64,000 nt of DNA from the NCBI RefSeq assembly GCF_900184945.1, contig NZ_FXYF01000019.1, positions 1 to 64,000 on the forward strand. The letters run 5' to 3'. The position numbers and the translations under genes are program-made. This DNA comes from Antarctobacter aquimaris (GTDB taxonomy: Bacteria; Pseudomonadota; Alphaproteobacteria; Rhodobacterales; Rhodobacteraceae). Positions within the stretch are counted from its first letter, which is position 1; each line of letters opens with the position of its first letter. The notes beneath the pieces were generated by a model that did no database searches, was not told the origin of the DNA, and saw only the letters and a list, made by a program, of their open reading frames with translations. Positions 26,519 through 35,655 of this stretch are shown in pieces.

Positions 26519-27493
26519 TCATTCGCAGGCGTAGGATACGCCGTTCGCCGCGTCGATCTTGCGGATCACGTCCCAGAAGTCCTTGTAGTTCATCTCGATG
26601 AACTTCGCCTCGTTGGACTTGGAGAATTCCGCCTGGAGCGCGGTGCCTTCCCAGTTGAAGGTAAAGAAGGCTTCCTTGATCTTTTCCTGCAACTCGGGCG
26701 GCAGGTTGTAGACCGTGCCGAAACCGGTCGTTGGGAAGGTCTGCGACTTGTAGATCGACACCACCTGGTCGGGCTTGATCACGTCGCGCGCGATCATCCG
26801 CTGCATGACGGAATTGGCGACGGCCCCGGCCGCGTAATCCTTGTTCGCGACGCCCAGCACGGTGTTGTCATGCTTGCCCGAGAACACCGGTTCGAAATCC
26901 CGGTCCGCTTCCATGCCGTAGTCGCCCTTGAGGATGGCCGACGGCGCCTTGAAGCCCGAATTCGAGGTCGGCGAGGAAAAGGCCAGCTGCTTGCCCTTGA
27001 TGTCCTCGACCGTCTCGATGCCAGAGCCGGGATAGGTGATGATCTCCATCTCGTAGCCGAAATGGCCATCGTCCGAGGCCATGATCGTGAACGGCCGGAA
27101 GCCGGCGCAGTTCACCGCCAGCGGGTTCGACCCGGTGTTGAAGCCCGAGATGTGCAGGCGTCCGGACCGCATGGCCTCGATCTGCGCGGCGTTCGACTGG
27201 ACCGGGAAGATGACCGCCTCCTTGCCGGTCACGGCCTCGAGGTGGTCCATGAATTCGACCCAGGCGTCGCGGTAGACGGCGGGATCCTCGACCGGGGTAT
27301 AGGCAAAGATGAGCGTGTCCGGGTCGATCCACTGGGCGGGATCGGTGGGGATGTCGGCGACCAGGTCGCCGTCCACGTCGCAGAACCGTTCATCGAGGGT
27401 GCCGCGCGGGCAATCCTGCGCCTGTGCCACGCCGCCCACCGAGATGAGCGCCAGCGCCGTCGCGCCCAGCAGGTTGCGGATGCTGTCTTTCAT
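26519..27493 (-). CDS. phnD: Phosphonate ABC transporter substrate-binding protein PhnD
   Basis: A 324-aa periplasmic protein with a signal peptide ending at AQA (about residue 25). The mature part includes [39 protein letters not shown] and [20 protein letters not shown], the PhnD/PtxB ligand-pocket pattern (TSNSG). A strong ribosome site (AAGGGAGGAAG) precedes the ATG. It is the first structural gene of the phnDCEE unit, 52 bp after the DeoR-type regulator gene on the same strand. The specific phosphorus ligand cannot be set from sequence. Confidence 0.93.
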   Translation of the reverse strand: MKDSIRNLLGATALALISVGGVAQAQDCPRGTLDERFCDVDGDLVADIPTDPAQWIDPDTLIFAYTPVEDPAVYRDAWVEFMDHLEAVTGKEAVIFPVQSNAAQIEAMRSGRLHISGFNTGSNPLAVNCAGFRPFTIMASDDGHFGYEMEIITYPGSGIETVEDIKGKQLAFSSPTSNSGFKAPSAILKGDYGMEADRDFEPVFSGKHDNTVLGVANKDYAAGAVANSVMQRMIARDVIKPDQVVSIYKSQTFPTTGFGTVYNLPPELQEKIKEAFFTFNWEGTALQAEFSKSNEAKFIEMNYKDFWDVIRKIDAANGVSYACE

Positions 27494-27545
27494 GTGTCTT
27501 CCTCCCTTATTGCAGTCTCTTGTCGTTGCCGTCTTTTCTGAGTTC

Positions 27546-28358
27546 CTACGGACCTGCGACCAGCACGTCCACCTTGGCCTTTTCCAGGTGCCTGGACAAC
27601 TCCGTTCCCGGCCGGCGGTCCACGACGATGGAATCGAGGTCCTCCAGCGTGCCCACCAGCGTCAGCCCCTTGCGGCCGAACTTTTCCGAATCGATCAGCA
27701 GGTGCCGGCGCGCCGCGCGGCGCAGCATGGCCCGCTTGACCGCCGCAAAGCCGCGCACGCTTTCCGATGGCCCCTCGTCGGAAAAGCCCGATGCGCCGAT
27801 CATGCAGCGGTCGACGTGGTAGCGGCCGAGGAACTCCAGCGTCTCGGTCCCGACCAGCGCGGATTCCGCGGCGAGGTAGTCGCCCGGGCACATGATCACG
27901 TCCTGCGCCCCGTGTCCCAGCGTCATGGCCACCGGGATCGAATTGGTGATGACGGTGCAGCGCGTGCCCTGCCAGGCCAGCGCGCGGGCCATCTGGATGG
28001 TGGTCGAGCCCGAGTCGATCATGATGGTTTCGTCGGGTTCGACCAGGCTGGCCGCCAGCCGCCCGATCCGTTCGCGTTCCGAGATCCGGGCGCCGGTGCG
28101 TTCGTCGAGCCCGGGGTAGGGCCCCTGCGTCGGGGCCGAGGCGCCGCCATGCGCGCGGCTGACCAGGCCGTCGTCGGCCAGGGCGTCGAAATCGCGGCGC
28201 ACGGTTTCGGTGGAGACGTTGAAGCGTTCGGCCAGGTCGCTGATCCGCACGTGCGGACGCAGCTTCAACTCCAGCAGGATCTGCCGGCGGCGTTCGGATT
28301 TCTTCAGGCGCGGCGGGGCGCCTGCCGTCTTCCGGGATGTCACGCGCGCTTCGGCCAC
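27546..28358 (-). CDS. DeoR/GlpR-family transcriptional regulator
   Basis: A 270-aa protein with a GTG start behind AAGGAGGGAGGGG. The N-terminal DeoR winged helix spans about 20-75 (RRRQILLELKLRPHVRISDL, FNVSTETVRRDFDALADDGL). The C-terminal sugar-phosphate-sensing (DeoRC) domain includes IMIDSGSTTIQMARAL, IGASGFSDEGPSES and HLLIDSEKFGRKGL. It heads the phn cassette and is divergent from the Na/Pi cotransporter gene, so it probably controls one or both. DeoR proteins usually bind phosphorylated sugars, which links uptake to phosphorylated metabolites (inference). Confidence 0.88.
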   Translation of the reverse strand: MAEARVTSRKTAGAPPRLKKSERRRQILLELKLRPHVRISDLAERFNVSTETVRRDFDALADDGLVSRAHGGASAPTQGPYPGLDERTGARISERERIGRLAASLVEPDETIMIDSGSTTIQMARALAWQGTRCTVITNSIPVAMTLGHGAQDVIMCPGDYLAAESALVGTETLEFLGRYHVDRCMIGASGFSDEGPSESVRGFAAVKRAMLRRAARRHLLIDSEKFGRKGLTLVGTLEDLDSIVVDRRPGTELSRHLEKAKVDVLVAGP

Positions 28359-28509
28359 CCGGCCCCTCCCTCCTTGGTGTGATCGGCATGTTTGTGGGAA
28401 TTGCGGCGCATTTCAATGGTTTTTTGTTGCATAAGCCTCAATCTGGTGTTGGTATTTTGGAAAGTTCCAAGGATTGGAGGCGTCTTCCCGTGCTGTTGGT
28501 GCTGTCGGC

Positions 28510-30171
28510 ATGATCCTTTTCGCGATCAACCTTGCCGCGTCCGTGGCCCTGCTGCTGTGGTCCGTCAGGATGGTGCGCGTCGGGGTCGAGCGGGCGTTCC
28601 TGCCCCAGGCGCGGCAAGGGTTGAAACGCATGTCCAGCGGTCCGCTGCGGGCCGCCGCCGGCGGCATGCTGGGCGCCATGGTGCTGCAAAGCGGCACCGC
28701 CGTCGCGCTGATCGCCAGCGGGTTCGTCGCCTCGGGCGTCATCGCCACCGGCGCGGCGCTGGCGCTGATGCTGGGGGCGGAACTGGGCTCGGCGCTGATG
28801 GCGCAGGTGCTGGTGCTGCCCATCGGTCCGGCCAGCGCGGTGCTGCTGCTGGCGGGCATCCTGCTGTATTTCAATGCCAAGAGCCTGAAATGGCAGCAGG
28901 TCGGGCGGATATTGGTCGGCTTTGGTCTGATCCTCGTGTCGCTGCGGATGATCCGCGAGGCGACCGCGCCGATCGCCGGCAACGATCTCTTCCTCGCGGT
29001 CTTTGCCTATCTCGAAGGGGACCGGCTCAGCGCCTTTGTGCTGGGCGCGCTGCTGTCCTGGGCGATGCATTCCAGCCTGGCGGCGGTGCTGACGGTGGCT
29101 GCGTTTGCTTCCGCCGGGATCATCGCCTGGCCGCTGGCGGTGGTGCTGGTGTTCGGGGCGAACCTGGGCGGCGCGCTGATCCCCTACACCCTGCTGCGCA
29201 CCGCGTCGCGCCCGGTGCGGGTCGTCGTGACGGCCAACCTCATGGTGCGCAGCGCCTTTGCGCTGCTCTGCCTTGCGGTCGTCGCGCTGGGCGGGTTGCA
29301 GGTTCCCGCGCTGGGCGGGGCGCCGCAGCAGGACGTGGTGCACCTGCACGCGCTGTTCGGTCTCGCCGTCCTGCTGATCGCCCTGCCTTTGCGGGCCCTG
29401 CCGGTCCGCGCCGCCGAGGCGCTGGTGCCGCCGACGCCCAAGATATTTGACACCGCCGTGAGCGCGCTGGACCCGGTGGCCTTGCAGGACACCCGGCTGG
29501 CGCTGGCCTGCGCGCATCGTGAACTGACCCGCATGGCCGAGACGGTGCAGGCCATGCTGTTGCAGGTCCGCACCCTGTTCCACCACTGGGACCCCGATGC
29601 CGTCGCGCTGATCCAGCGCCGCGAGGACGAGGTCGACCGCATGCACTACGAGCTGAAGCTCTACGTCGCCCGGCTGCGCACCGCCGGGATGAGCGAGGCG
29701 CAGTCGCGCAAGGGGCTGGAACTGGTGACCGTGGCCAACGGGCTGGAAGAGGCGGCCGACCGGATCGCCGTCAACATGCTGGCCCTGGCGCGCAAGATGA
29801 ACCAGAACGCCATCGCCTTTTCGCCCGACGGGCTGGAGGACATCGAACGGTTTCACGACCAGGTGGCCGCCAATGCGCAGCTGGCGCTGGGCGTACTGAC
29901 CACCGGCGATCCCGCCGACGCGCGCCAGCTGGTCGCCGACAAGGACGAGGTGCGCCGGGTCGAGCAACTGCTTCAGGAACGCCACCTGCGGCGGCTCCAG
30001 GCGCAGGACACGGCCAGCGTGGCCAGCACCAACGCCCACCAGGAGACGCTGCGCCTGCTCAAGCAGATCAACGCCTCGTTCAGCTATGTCGCCTACCCGA
30101 TCATCGAGGAGGCGGGCGAGATGCTGGACAGCCGGCTGGCGGTGCGCGCCGCCGGGGGCGGCGGGTCATGA
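28510..30171 (+). CDS. Na/Pi cotransporter family protein with PhoU-like C-terminal domain
   Basis: A 553-aa protein from the ATG at 28510; an in-frame TTG at 28474 is an alternative. Residues 1-310 hold about eight membrane segments with paired Na/Pi (NptA/YjbB-like) repeats, MVLQSGTAVALIASGFVASG and SWAMHSSLAAVLTVAAFASA, plus VFGANLGGALIP. Residues 340-545 are a soluble helical PhoU-like region (RREDEVDRMHYELKLYVARL, LEEAADRIAVNMLALAR). It probably moves phosphate across the inner membrane. The 151-bp gap to the divergent DeoR gene is AT-richer (a TTTTTTGTTGC stretch near 28423) and should hold both promoters. Confidence 0.87.
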   Translation: MILFAINLAASVALLLWSVRMVRVGVERAFLPQARQGLKRMSSGPLRAAAGGMLGAMVLQSGTAVALIASGFVASGVIATGAALALMLGAELGSALMAQVLVLPIGPASAVLLLAGILLYFNAKSLKWQQVGRILVGFGLILVSLRMIREATAPIAGNDLFLAVFAYLEGDRLSAFVLGALLSWAMHSSLAAVLTVAAFASAGIIAWPLAVVLVFGANLGGALIPYTLLRTASRPVRVVVTANLMVRSAFALLCLAVVALGGLQVPALGGAPQQDVVHLHALFGLAVLLIALPLRALPVRAAEALVPPTPKIFDTAVSALDPVALQDTRLALACAHRELTRMAETVQAMLLQVRTLFHHWDPDAVALIQRREDEVDRMHYELKLYVARLRTAGMSEAQSRKGLELVTVANGLEEAADRIAVNMLALARKMNQNAIAFSPDGLEDIERFHDQVAANAQLALGVLTTGDPADARQLVADKDEVRRVEQLLQERHLRRLQAQDTASVASTNAHQETLRLLKQINASFSYVAYPIIEEAGEMLDSRLAVRAAGGGGS

Positions 30172-30286
30172 CGCGGATGGGCAATTGCACCCTCGCGCCA
30201 GCCGCGCATTTGGGGCATCGTGCCGATATCGGAAATCCGAACCGGGTCAACCGGTCGGCGAAAAACGACCAAGGGAGGAAAACCAC

Positions 30287-31312
30287 ATGAAGACCATTTC
30301 CAGGACACTGACCGTCTCGGCTCTTGCGCTGGCGGCGACCGTCGGCGCGGCGCAGGCCGACAAGCTGACGTTCTATTGCAGCGCGCAGGAAGACTGGTGC
30401 CAGCTGATGGCGCGCAGCTTCGAAGAGGCCTCCGGCATCGACGTCGACATGACGCGCAAATCCAGCGGAGAGACCTTTGCCCAGATCCGCGCCGAGGCGG
30501 TGAACCCCAAGGGCGATGTCTGGTGGGGCGGCACCGGCGACCCGCACCTGCAGGCGGCCGAGGAAGGCCTGACCGAGGAATACCTGTCGCCGATGCGCGA
30601 ACAGCTGCACGACTGGGCCATCGCCCAGTCCGAAAGCGCCGGCAACCGCACCATCGGCATCTACTCGGGTGCGCTGGGCTACGGCTACAACACCGACCTG
30701 CTGGCCGCCGAGGGCCTGCCCGAACCGTCCTGCTGGAAGGACCTGCTGGACCCGGCCTTCAAGGGCCACGTCCAGATGGCCAACCCGAATTCCTCGGGCA
30801 CGGCCTACACCACGCTGGCCTCGATGGTGCAGATTTTCGGTGAAGAGGGCGGTTTCGACTACATGAAGGGCCTGCACGCCAACATCAATCAATACACCAA
30901 GTCGGGCTCTGCCCCGATCAAGGCGGCCGGCCGGGGCGAAACCACGGTGGGCATTGTCTTCATGCACGACGCGGTGGCGCAGGCGGTGGCCGGCTTCCCG
31001 ATCAAGGTCGTCGCCCCCTGCGAGGGCACTGGCTACGAGATCGGCTCGATGTCGATCATCAAGGGCGCGCGCAACATGGACGAGGCGAAAAAGTTCTACG
31101 ACTGGGCGCTGAGCGCCGAGGCGCAGAACCTCGCGTTGCAGGTCGATGCCTTCCAGGTGCCGTCCAACAAGGGCGCGATGACCTCGGACAAGGCGCCCGA
31201 CATGTCGACGATCAAGCTGATCGACTACGATTTCGTCAAGTACGGCTCCTCGGACGAGCGCAAGCGCCTGTTGCAGAAGTGGGATGAAGAGGTCTCGACC
31301 CTGCCGCAATAA
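30287..31312 (+). CDS. ABC transporter substrate-binding protein, FbpA/AfuA type
   Basis: A 341-aa periplasmic protein with signal peptide to about residue 25 (AAQA) and a strong ribosome site (AAGGGAGGAAAA). The mature protein starts KLTFYCSAQEDWCQLMARSF and includes KSSGETFAQIRAEAVNPKGD, WWGGTGDPHLQAAEE, NPNSSGTAYTTLASMVQIFG and SGSAPIKAAGRGETTVGIVF. FbpA iron binders have a His in the N-terminal strand and a tandem Tyr pair; neither is seen at the equivalent places. The sequence instead resembles AfuA-type proteins, some of which bind sugar phosphates. The gene order with a fused permease and ATPase matches AfuABC. Ligand unproven. Confidence 0.85.
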   Translation: MKTISRTLTVSALALAATVGAAQADKLTFYCSAQEDWCQLMARSFEEASGIDVDMTRKSSGETFAQIRAEAVNPKGDVWWGGTGDPHLQAAEEGLTEEYLSPMREQLHDWAIAQSESAGNRTIGIYSGALGYGYNTDLLAAEGLPEPSCWKDLLDPAFKGHVQMANPNSSGTAYTTLASMVQIFGEEGGFDYMKGLHANINQYTKSGSAPIKAAGRGETTVGIVFMHDAVAQAVAGFPIKVVAPCEGTGYEIGSMSIIKGARNMDEAKKFYDWALSAEAQNLALQVDAFQVPSNKGAMTSDKAPDMSTIKLIDYDFVKYGSSDERKRLLQKWDEEVSTLPQ

Positions 31313-31317
31313 GACCC

Positions 31318-33537
31318 GTGCGGATCGTCACGACCGACAAGACCGCCCATCCGGTGCTGATCTTCTGGATCCTCGCCGGATGGGTCGGTTTCCTCCTCCT
31401 CCCTTGGTACGGGGTGGAGGACGGATTCTTCACCTTCGAATGGCTGGTCGACGGCTGGCCCTTCGACGAGGACTATGCCCCGGCCGCCTTTCTGATCGGC
31501 CAGGGTGAAAAGCTGTGGCTGGCGCCCTTGCTGCTGCCATTGGCGCTGCCCTTGCTGATCCTGAACCGCCGCAAATCCGACCCGCTCTATGCGCAGGTGC
31601 TGATCCTGGCCGGCTCACTGGGCTTTGGCTGGCTAATTGCGCAGGGGTTTGCCATCGGCATCCGCGGCTTCAACTTTGCCTGGCTGACGGCGCTGTTCGG
31701 CGACCTGGGCGACCGGCAGTTCGGCATGGGCTACGGCGCGATGGTCTGCGCCACGGCCTTTCTGTTCCTGCTGACGCAGGGCATCGCCGCGCGCGGCGCG
31801 ATCAATGGCGATGTCTTTGTCGTCAGCGCCATCGGCGGCGTGATCGTCATCGTCGCCGCCTTCGTCTTTTTCCCCATCGCCAAGATGCTGTTCGCCGCCT
31901 TCGTGACCGAGGACGGGGCCTATTCCATCTCGGTGTTCTTTGCCAAATTCTTTGACAACCGGCTCTGGGGCCTGGGCTGTCTCTGGGGCGCGCGTTGCGG
32001 GGCGGCGTGGAACTCGCTGTTCCTGGCCATCGCGGTGGGTTTCCTGACCACCGTGCTGGGCCTGTGTTTCGCGCTGGTCGTCACCCGCTCGGGCTTTCGC
32101 TACAAGCGCGCGCTCAGGGCGCTGACCGTGCTGCCGATCATCACGCCGCCCTTTGTCATCGGGCTGGCGCTGATCCTGCTGTTTGGCCTCTCGGGCTCTG
32201 TCACCGTCTGGGCGGCGGACATGCTGGGTGTGCGGCCGACCCGCTGGCTGTACGGGATGCCCGGCGTGCTGATCGCGCAGGTGCTGGCCTTTACCCCCAT
32301 CGCCTTTCTGGTGCTGATCGGCGTGGTCGAGGGCGTGAGCCCCTCGATGGAAGAAGCCGCGCAGACCCTGCGCGCCAACCGCTGGCAGGTGTTCCGCACC
32401 GTGTCGCTGCCGCTGATGCGCCCGGGGCTGGCCAACGCCTTCCTCTTGGGCTTCATCGAAAGCATGGCCGATTTCGGCAACCCGCTGGTGCTGGGCGGCA
32501 ATTTCGACGTGCTATCGACCGAGATCTTCTTTGCCATCGTCGGCGCGCAATACGATCAGGGCAGGGCGGCGGTGCTGGCCATCGTGCTGCTGGCCTTCAC
32601 GCTGTCGGCCTTTTACGCGCAGCGCGCCTGGCTGGGCAAGAAAAGCTACACCACCGTGTCGGGCAAGGGCGATTCCGGCGTGCATCCGCAGATGCCGCTG
32701 GGCCTGTCCCTGCCGGTGCTGACCATCGCGCTGGGCTGGGGCCTGTTCACCTGTGTCGTCTACGCCATGATCCTCTACGGCAGCGTGGTCGAACTGTGGG
32801 GCGTCAACAACTCGCTGACCTTCAAGCACTACGTCACCGCCTTTTCCGTCCGCTTTGGCGAGGAGGGGATTCACTGGACGGGTGCGGCCTGGGACAGCTT
32901 CTGGACGACGATCATGATCGCCGCCATCGCCGCGCCGCTGACGGCGGCGGTGGGGCTGGTGACGGCCTACCTGCTGACGCGGCAGGACTTTGCCGGCAAG
33001 AACGCCTTTGAATTCGGCACGATGCTGAGTTTCGCCATCCCCGGCACGGTGATCGGCGTCAGCTACATCCTGGCCTTCAACGTGCCGCCGATCGAGATCA
33101 CCGGGACGGGCATCATCCTGGTGATCAGCTTCATCTTCCGCAACATGCCGGTGGGGGTGCGGGCCGGCATCGCCAGCATGTCACAGCTGGACAAGTCGCT
33201 GGACGAATCCTCGCTGACGCTGGGGGCGAACAGCTGGCAGACCTTCCGCCGGGTGATCCTGCCGCTGCTCAGGCCGGCGATCCTGGCGGCGCTCGTCTAC
33301 AGCTTTGTCCGGGCGATGACCGCCATCTCGGCGGTGATCTTCCTCGTCTCGGCGCAATACGACATGGCCACCAGCTACATCATCGGCCGGGTCGAGAACA
33401 ACGACTACGGCCTGGCCATCGCTTACAGCACCACGCTGATCTTCGTGATGCTGGCGGCGGTCGGGCTACTGCAAGTCATGGTCGGCCGCGTGCAGATCGG
33501 GCGGCGCATGCATCACGGCTCGGGAGAACGGGAATGA
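31318..33537 (+). CDS. ABC transporter permease, two fused permease domains (AfuB/FbpB type)
   Basis: A 739-aa inner-membrane protein with GTG start 5 bp after the binding-protein stop. Four or five N-terminal helices (about 10-190) precede two binding-protein-dependent permease modules. The first has the EAA-like loop MEEAAQTLRANRWQVFRTVS (about 345-364) and the second has LDESSLTLGANSWQTFRRVI (about 626-645). Both halves of the channel are on one chain, as in AfuB and FbpB. Its stop overlaps the ATPase start (ATGA). Confidence 0.88.
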   Translation: MRIVTTDKTAHPVLIFWILAGWVGFLLLPWYGVEDGFFTFEWLVDGWPFDEDYAPAAFLIGQGEKLWLAPLLLPLALPLLILNRRKSDPLYAQVLILAGSLGFGWLIAQGFAIGIRGFNFAWLTALFGDLGDRQFGMGYGAMVCATAFLFLLTQGIAARGAINGDVFVVSAIGGVIVIVAAFVFFPIAKMLFAAFVTEDGAYSISVFFAKFFDNRLWGLGCLWGARCGAAWNSLFLAIAVGFLTTVLGLCFALVVTRSGFRYKRALRALTVLPIITPPFVIGLALILLFGLSGSVTVWAADMLGVRPTRWLYGMPGVLIAQVLAFTPIAFLVLIGVVEGVSPSMEEAAQTLRANRWQVFRTVSLPLMRPGLANAFLLGFIESMADFGNPLVLGGNFDVLSTEIFFAIVGAQYDQGRAAVLAIVLLAFTLSAFYAQRAWLGKKSYTTVSGKGDSGVHPQMPLGLSLPVLTIALGWGLFTCVVYAMILYGSVVELWGVNNSLTFKHYVTAFSVRFGEEGIHWTGAAWDSFWTTIMIAAIAAPLTAAVGLVTAYLLTRQDFAGKNAFEFGTMLSFAIPGTVIGVSYILAFNVPPIEITGTGIILVISFIFRNMPVGVRAGIASMSQLDKSLDESSLTLGANSWQTFRRVILPLLRPAILAALVYSFVRAMTAISAVIFLVSAQYDMATSYIIGRVENNDYGLAIAYSTTLIFVMLAAVGLLQVMVGRVQIGRRMHHGSGERE

Positions 33538-34604
33538 AGGGTGACATCATCAGCAGCAAGGCCGCCCCGGTCAGGTTCGAGAAGGTCTCCAAGCGGTTCG
33601 GCAAGGACGTGGTGGCCGTCGACAGCGTCGATCTCTTTGTCGAGGCGGGCACGCTGGTCACGCTTCTGGGGCCGTCGGGCTGCGGCAAGACGACGATGCT
33701 GCGCATGATCGCGGGGCTGGAGATGGCCACCACGGGGCGCATCCTGATCGGCGACCGCGATGTGACCAAGCTGCCCGCCACCGACCGCGACGTGTCCATG
33801 GTGTTCCAGTCCTACGCGCTGTTTCCGCACATGACCGTGCTGGAGAACGTGATGTACGGGCTGACCTTTTCCGGCTTTGCCAAGCCCGAGGCCAAGGTGC
33901 GCGCGCTGCACGGGCTGGAGCTGGTCGGGCTGAAAGGTTTCGATGCCCGCCTGCCGTCCGAGCTGTCGGGCGGCCAGCAGCAGCGTGTTGCCGTGGCGCG
34001 CGCGCTGGTGCTGGAGCCGCAGGTGCTGCTGTTCGACGAGCCGCTGTCGAACCTCGACGCCAAGCTGCGCCGCCAGGTCCGCGAAGACATCCGCGCGATC
34101 CAGCAGGACCTGGGCCTGACCGTGGTCTACGTCACCCACGACCAGGAAGAGGCGCTGGCCGTCTCGGACGAGATCGTGGTCATGCGCAACGCCTCCATCG
34201 CGCAAAAGGGCACACCGCGCCAGCTGTATGACGAGCCCATCGACAGCTTTGTCGCCGACTTCATCGGCGAGGCGAACCTGATCACCTGCCAGATCGTCGC
34301 CGTTTCCGGCGACACCGCCACCATCGAGATCGAGGGCTACCGCCACGATCTGCCCGCGCGCGGGCTGCCGGTGGGGCCCGCACGGCTGGCGGTGCGCCCG
34401 TCGCGGCTGGTGATCGGGGCAGAGACCGGGGTGCCTGCCACGGTGGCCAAGGCGACCTACGTGGGCGTGCGGATGGAATACACGCTGGAAGGGGGCTTTG
34501 GGCAGGTCTTTGCCGTGCAGGACGAGGTCGACGACCCGTTGCCCGTGGGCCAGGACGTGCGCCTGTCCTTTGCCAGGAAAGGGCCCGTCCTGTTGCCGAA
34601 GTAG
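33534..34604 (+). CDS. ABC transporter ATP-binding protein (AfuC/FbpC type)
   Basis: A 356-aa ATPase. Walker A is GPSGCGKTT (about 48-56), with VFQSYALFPHMTVLENV, signature LSGGQQQRV, Walker B VLLFDEPLSNLDA and switch YVTHDQEEA. Residues 250-356 form a TOBE/OB-fold regulatory tail (LAVRPSRLV). It completes a three-gene importer with the AfuA-like binding protein and fused permease. It converges with the inositol-monophosphatase-family gene; the 67-bp gap shows no clear terminator. Confidence 0.88.
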   Translation: MKGDIISSKAAPVRFEKVSKRFGKDVVAVDSVDLFVEAGTLVTLLGPSGCGKTTMLRMIAGLEMATTGRILIGDRDVTKLPATDRDVSMVFQSYALFPHMTVLENVMYGLTFSGFAKPEAKVRALHGLELVGLKGFDARLPSELSGGQQQRVAVARALVLEPQVLLFDEPLSNLDAKLRRQVREDIRAIQQDLGLTVVYVTHDQEEALAVSDEIVVMRNASIAQKGTPRQLYDEPIDSFVADFIGEANLITCQIVAVSGDTATIEIEGYRHDLPARGLPVGPARLAVRPSRLVIGAETGVPATVAKATYVGVRMEYTLEGGFGQVFAVQDEVDDPLPVGQDVRLSFARKGPVLLPK

Positions 34605-34671
34605 CGCGGAAGGAGGGCGTGCCTTCTGTTCCCGGTCCGATGTCCGGCGGATCGGGGGCCGCGCGGGGGCC

Positions 34672-35469
34672 TTAGGTGGGCCGGCCCCAGGCCGCGTCGG
34701 CCAGCGTCACCAGATCGTCGAAGACCGCCGGTCCGGACACCACCACCCGGCCGCCGTCCTTGATCATCGCGTTGACGTCCTGCGGCTCGACCCGCCCGCC
34801 TGCCTCGGCCACCAGCAGCTGACCGGCCAGGCAATCCCAGGCGTTCATGTGCTCCTCGACGTAGCCCAGCAGCCGGCCGGCCGCGACATAGGCCAGCGAC
34901 AGCGCGCCCGATGCGTTGCGGTGGATCATCGCGCCGGTCGCCATCAGCCCCTCGATCACCGGCAGCAGGTTCTGCGCCTTGACCCGGTTGGAATAGCCGA
35001 CCCCGACCGTGCCGCTGGCAAAGCCCTTGTCCGGGTCGAGCGCCAGCGGCACGCCGTTCAGCGTGGCGCCGCCGCCTGCGGTGGCGACGTAGGTTTCGTT
35101 GTGCAGCGGGTCGTGGATCACCCCGATCACCGTGCGGCCTTCGTGGACGCAGGCCAGAACCACGGTCCAGGCGGGGATGCCGTGGACAAAGTTGGTGGTG
35201 CCGTCGATCGGGTCGATCACCCAGTCGTATCCGCTGGTCCCCGGGGTGGGGGCGCCTTCCTCGCCGAAAATGCCGTCCTGAGGCAGCGCTTCGGACAGGC
35301 GCTTGCGGACGTGCAGTTCGACCTCGCGGTCGGCGTCGCTGACCCAGTCCTGCGCGCCCTTGCTGTCGACGCGCAGCCCGGCGCGGTCCGAGAAATACGA
35401 AAGGGCCAGGTCGCCAGCGGTGCGGCAGATGTCCACGGCCAGCGTCTTGCGGGTATCGAGAGAGGTCAT
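34672..35469 (-). CDS. Inositol monophosphatase family protein
   Basis: A 265-aa enzyme from the ATG at 35469 (an in-frame ATG at 35481 would add four residues). Mg-binding motifs are in place: VSDADREVELHVRKRL, GEEG, DWVIDPIDGTTNFVHGIPAW (the IMPase signature) and the C-terminal WDCLAGQLLVAEAGG. Such enzymes dephosphorylate inositol phosphates, histidinol phosphate, 3'-phosphoadenosine phosphate (PAP) or related compounds. The neighbouring phosphate-ester-type importer suggests use of imported organophosphates. PAP recycling for the sulfotransferases is another possibility. Confidence 0.88.
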   Translation of the reverse strand: MTSLDTRKTLAVDICRTAGDLALSYFSDRAGLRVDSKGAQDWVSDADREVELHVRKRLSEALPQDGIFGEEGAPTPGTSGYDWVIDPIDGTTNFVHGIPAWTVVLACVHEGRTVIGVIHDPLHNETYVATAGGGATLNGVPLALDPDKGFASGTVGVGYSNRVKAQNLLPVIEGLMATGAMIHRNASGALSLAYVAAGRLLGYVEEHMNAWDCLAGQLLVAEAGGRVEPQDVNAMIKDGGRVVVSGPAVFDDLVTLADAAWGRPT

Positions 35470-35655
35470 GATGTGTTCCATGCAGAGAGGAGGAGCGCGG
35501 ACGCCCTGCGCCCAGACCTATCGCGGAACACGGCCCGCGACAAACCCTTGTCGCCGCCCCATGTGGGGCTGCCAGACAGGCCGCGGCGCGACAAGCGCTG
35601 GTCTTCCGGGGGCGGCGTTGCTATCTGGCGCGCGTCGGACAAGGGGACAGGCGCG

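Noticed and set aside
30287-34604. Calling this transporter FbpABC (ferric iron)
   Set aside because: The iron-binding His and tandem Tyr residues of FbpA are not seen, and the context is phosphorus metabolism. A family-level AfuA/FbpA call is safer.
34498-35655. Long upstream extension of the DxD glycosyltransferase-like gene
   Set aside because: It overlaps the ABC ATPase end and the whole phosphatase gene in antisense. The protein-like sequence starts at the GTG at 35656.
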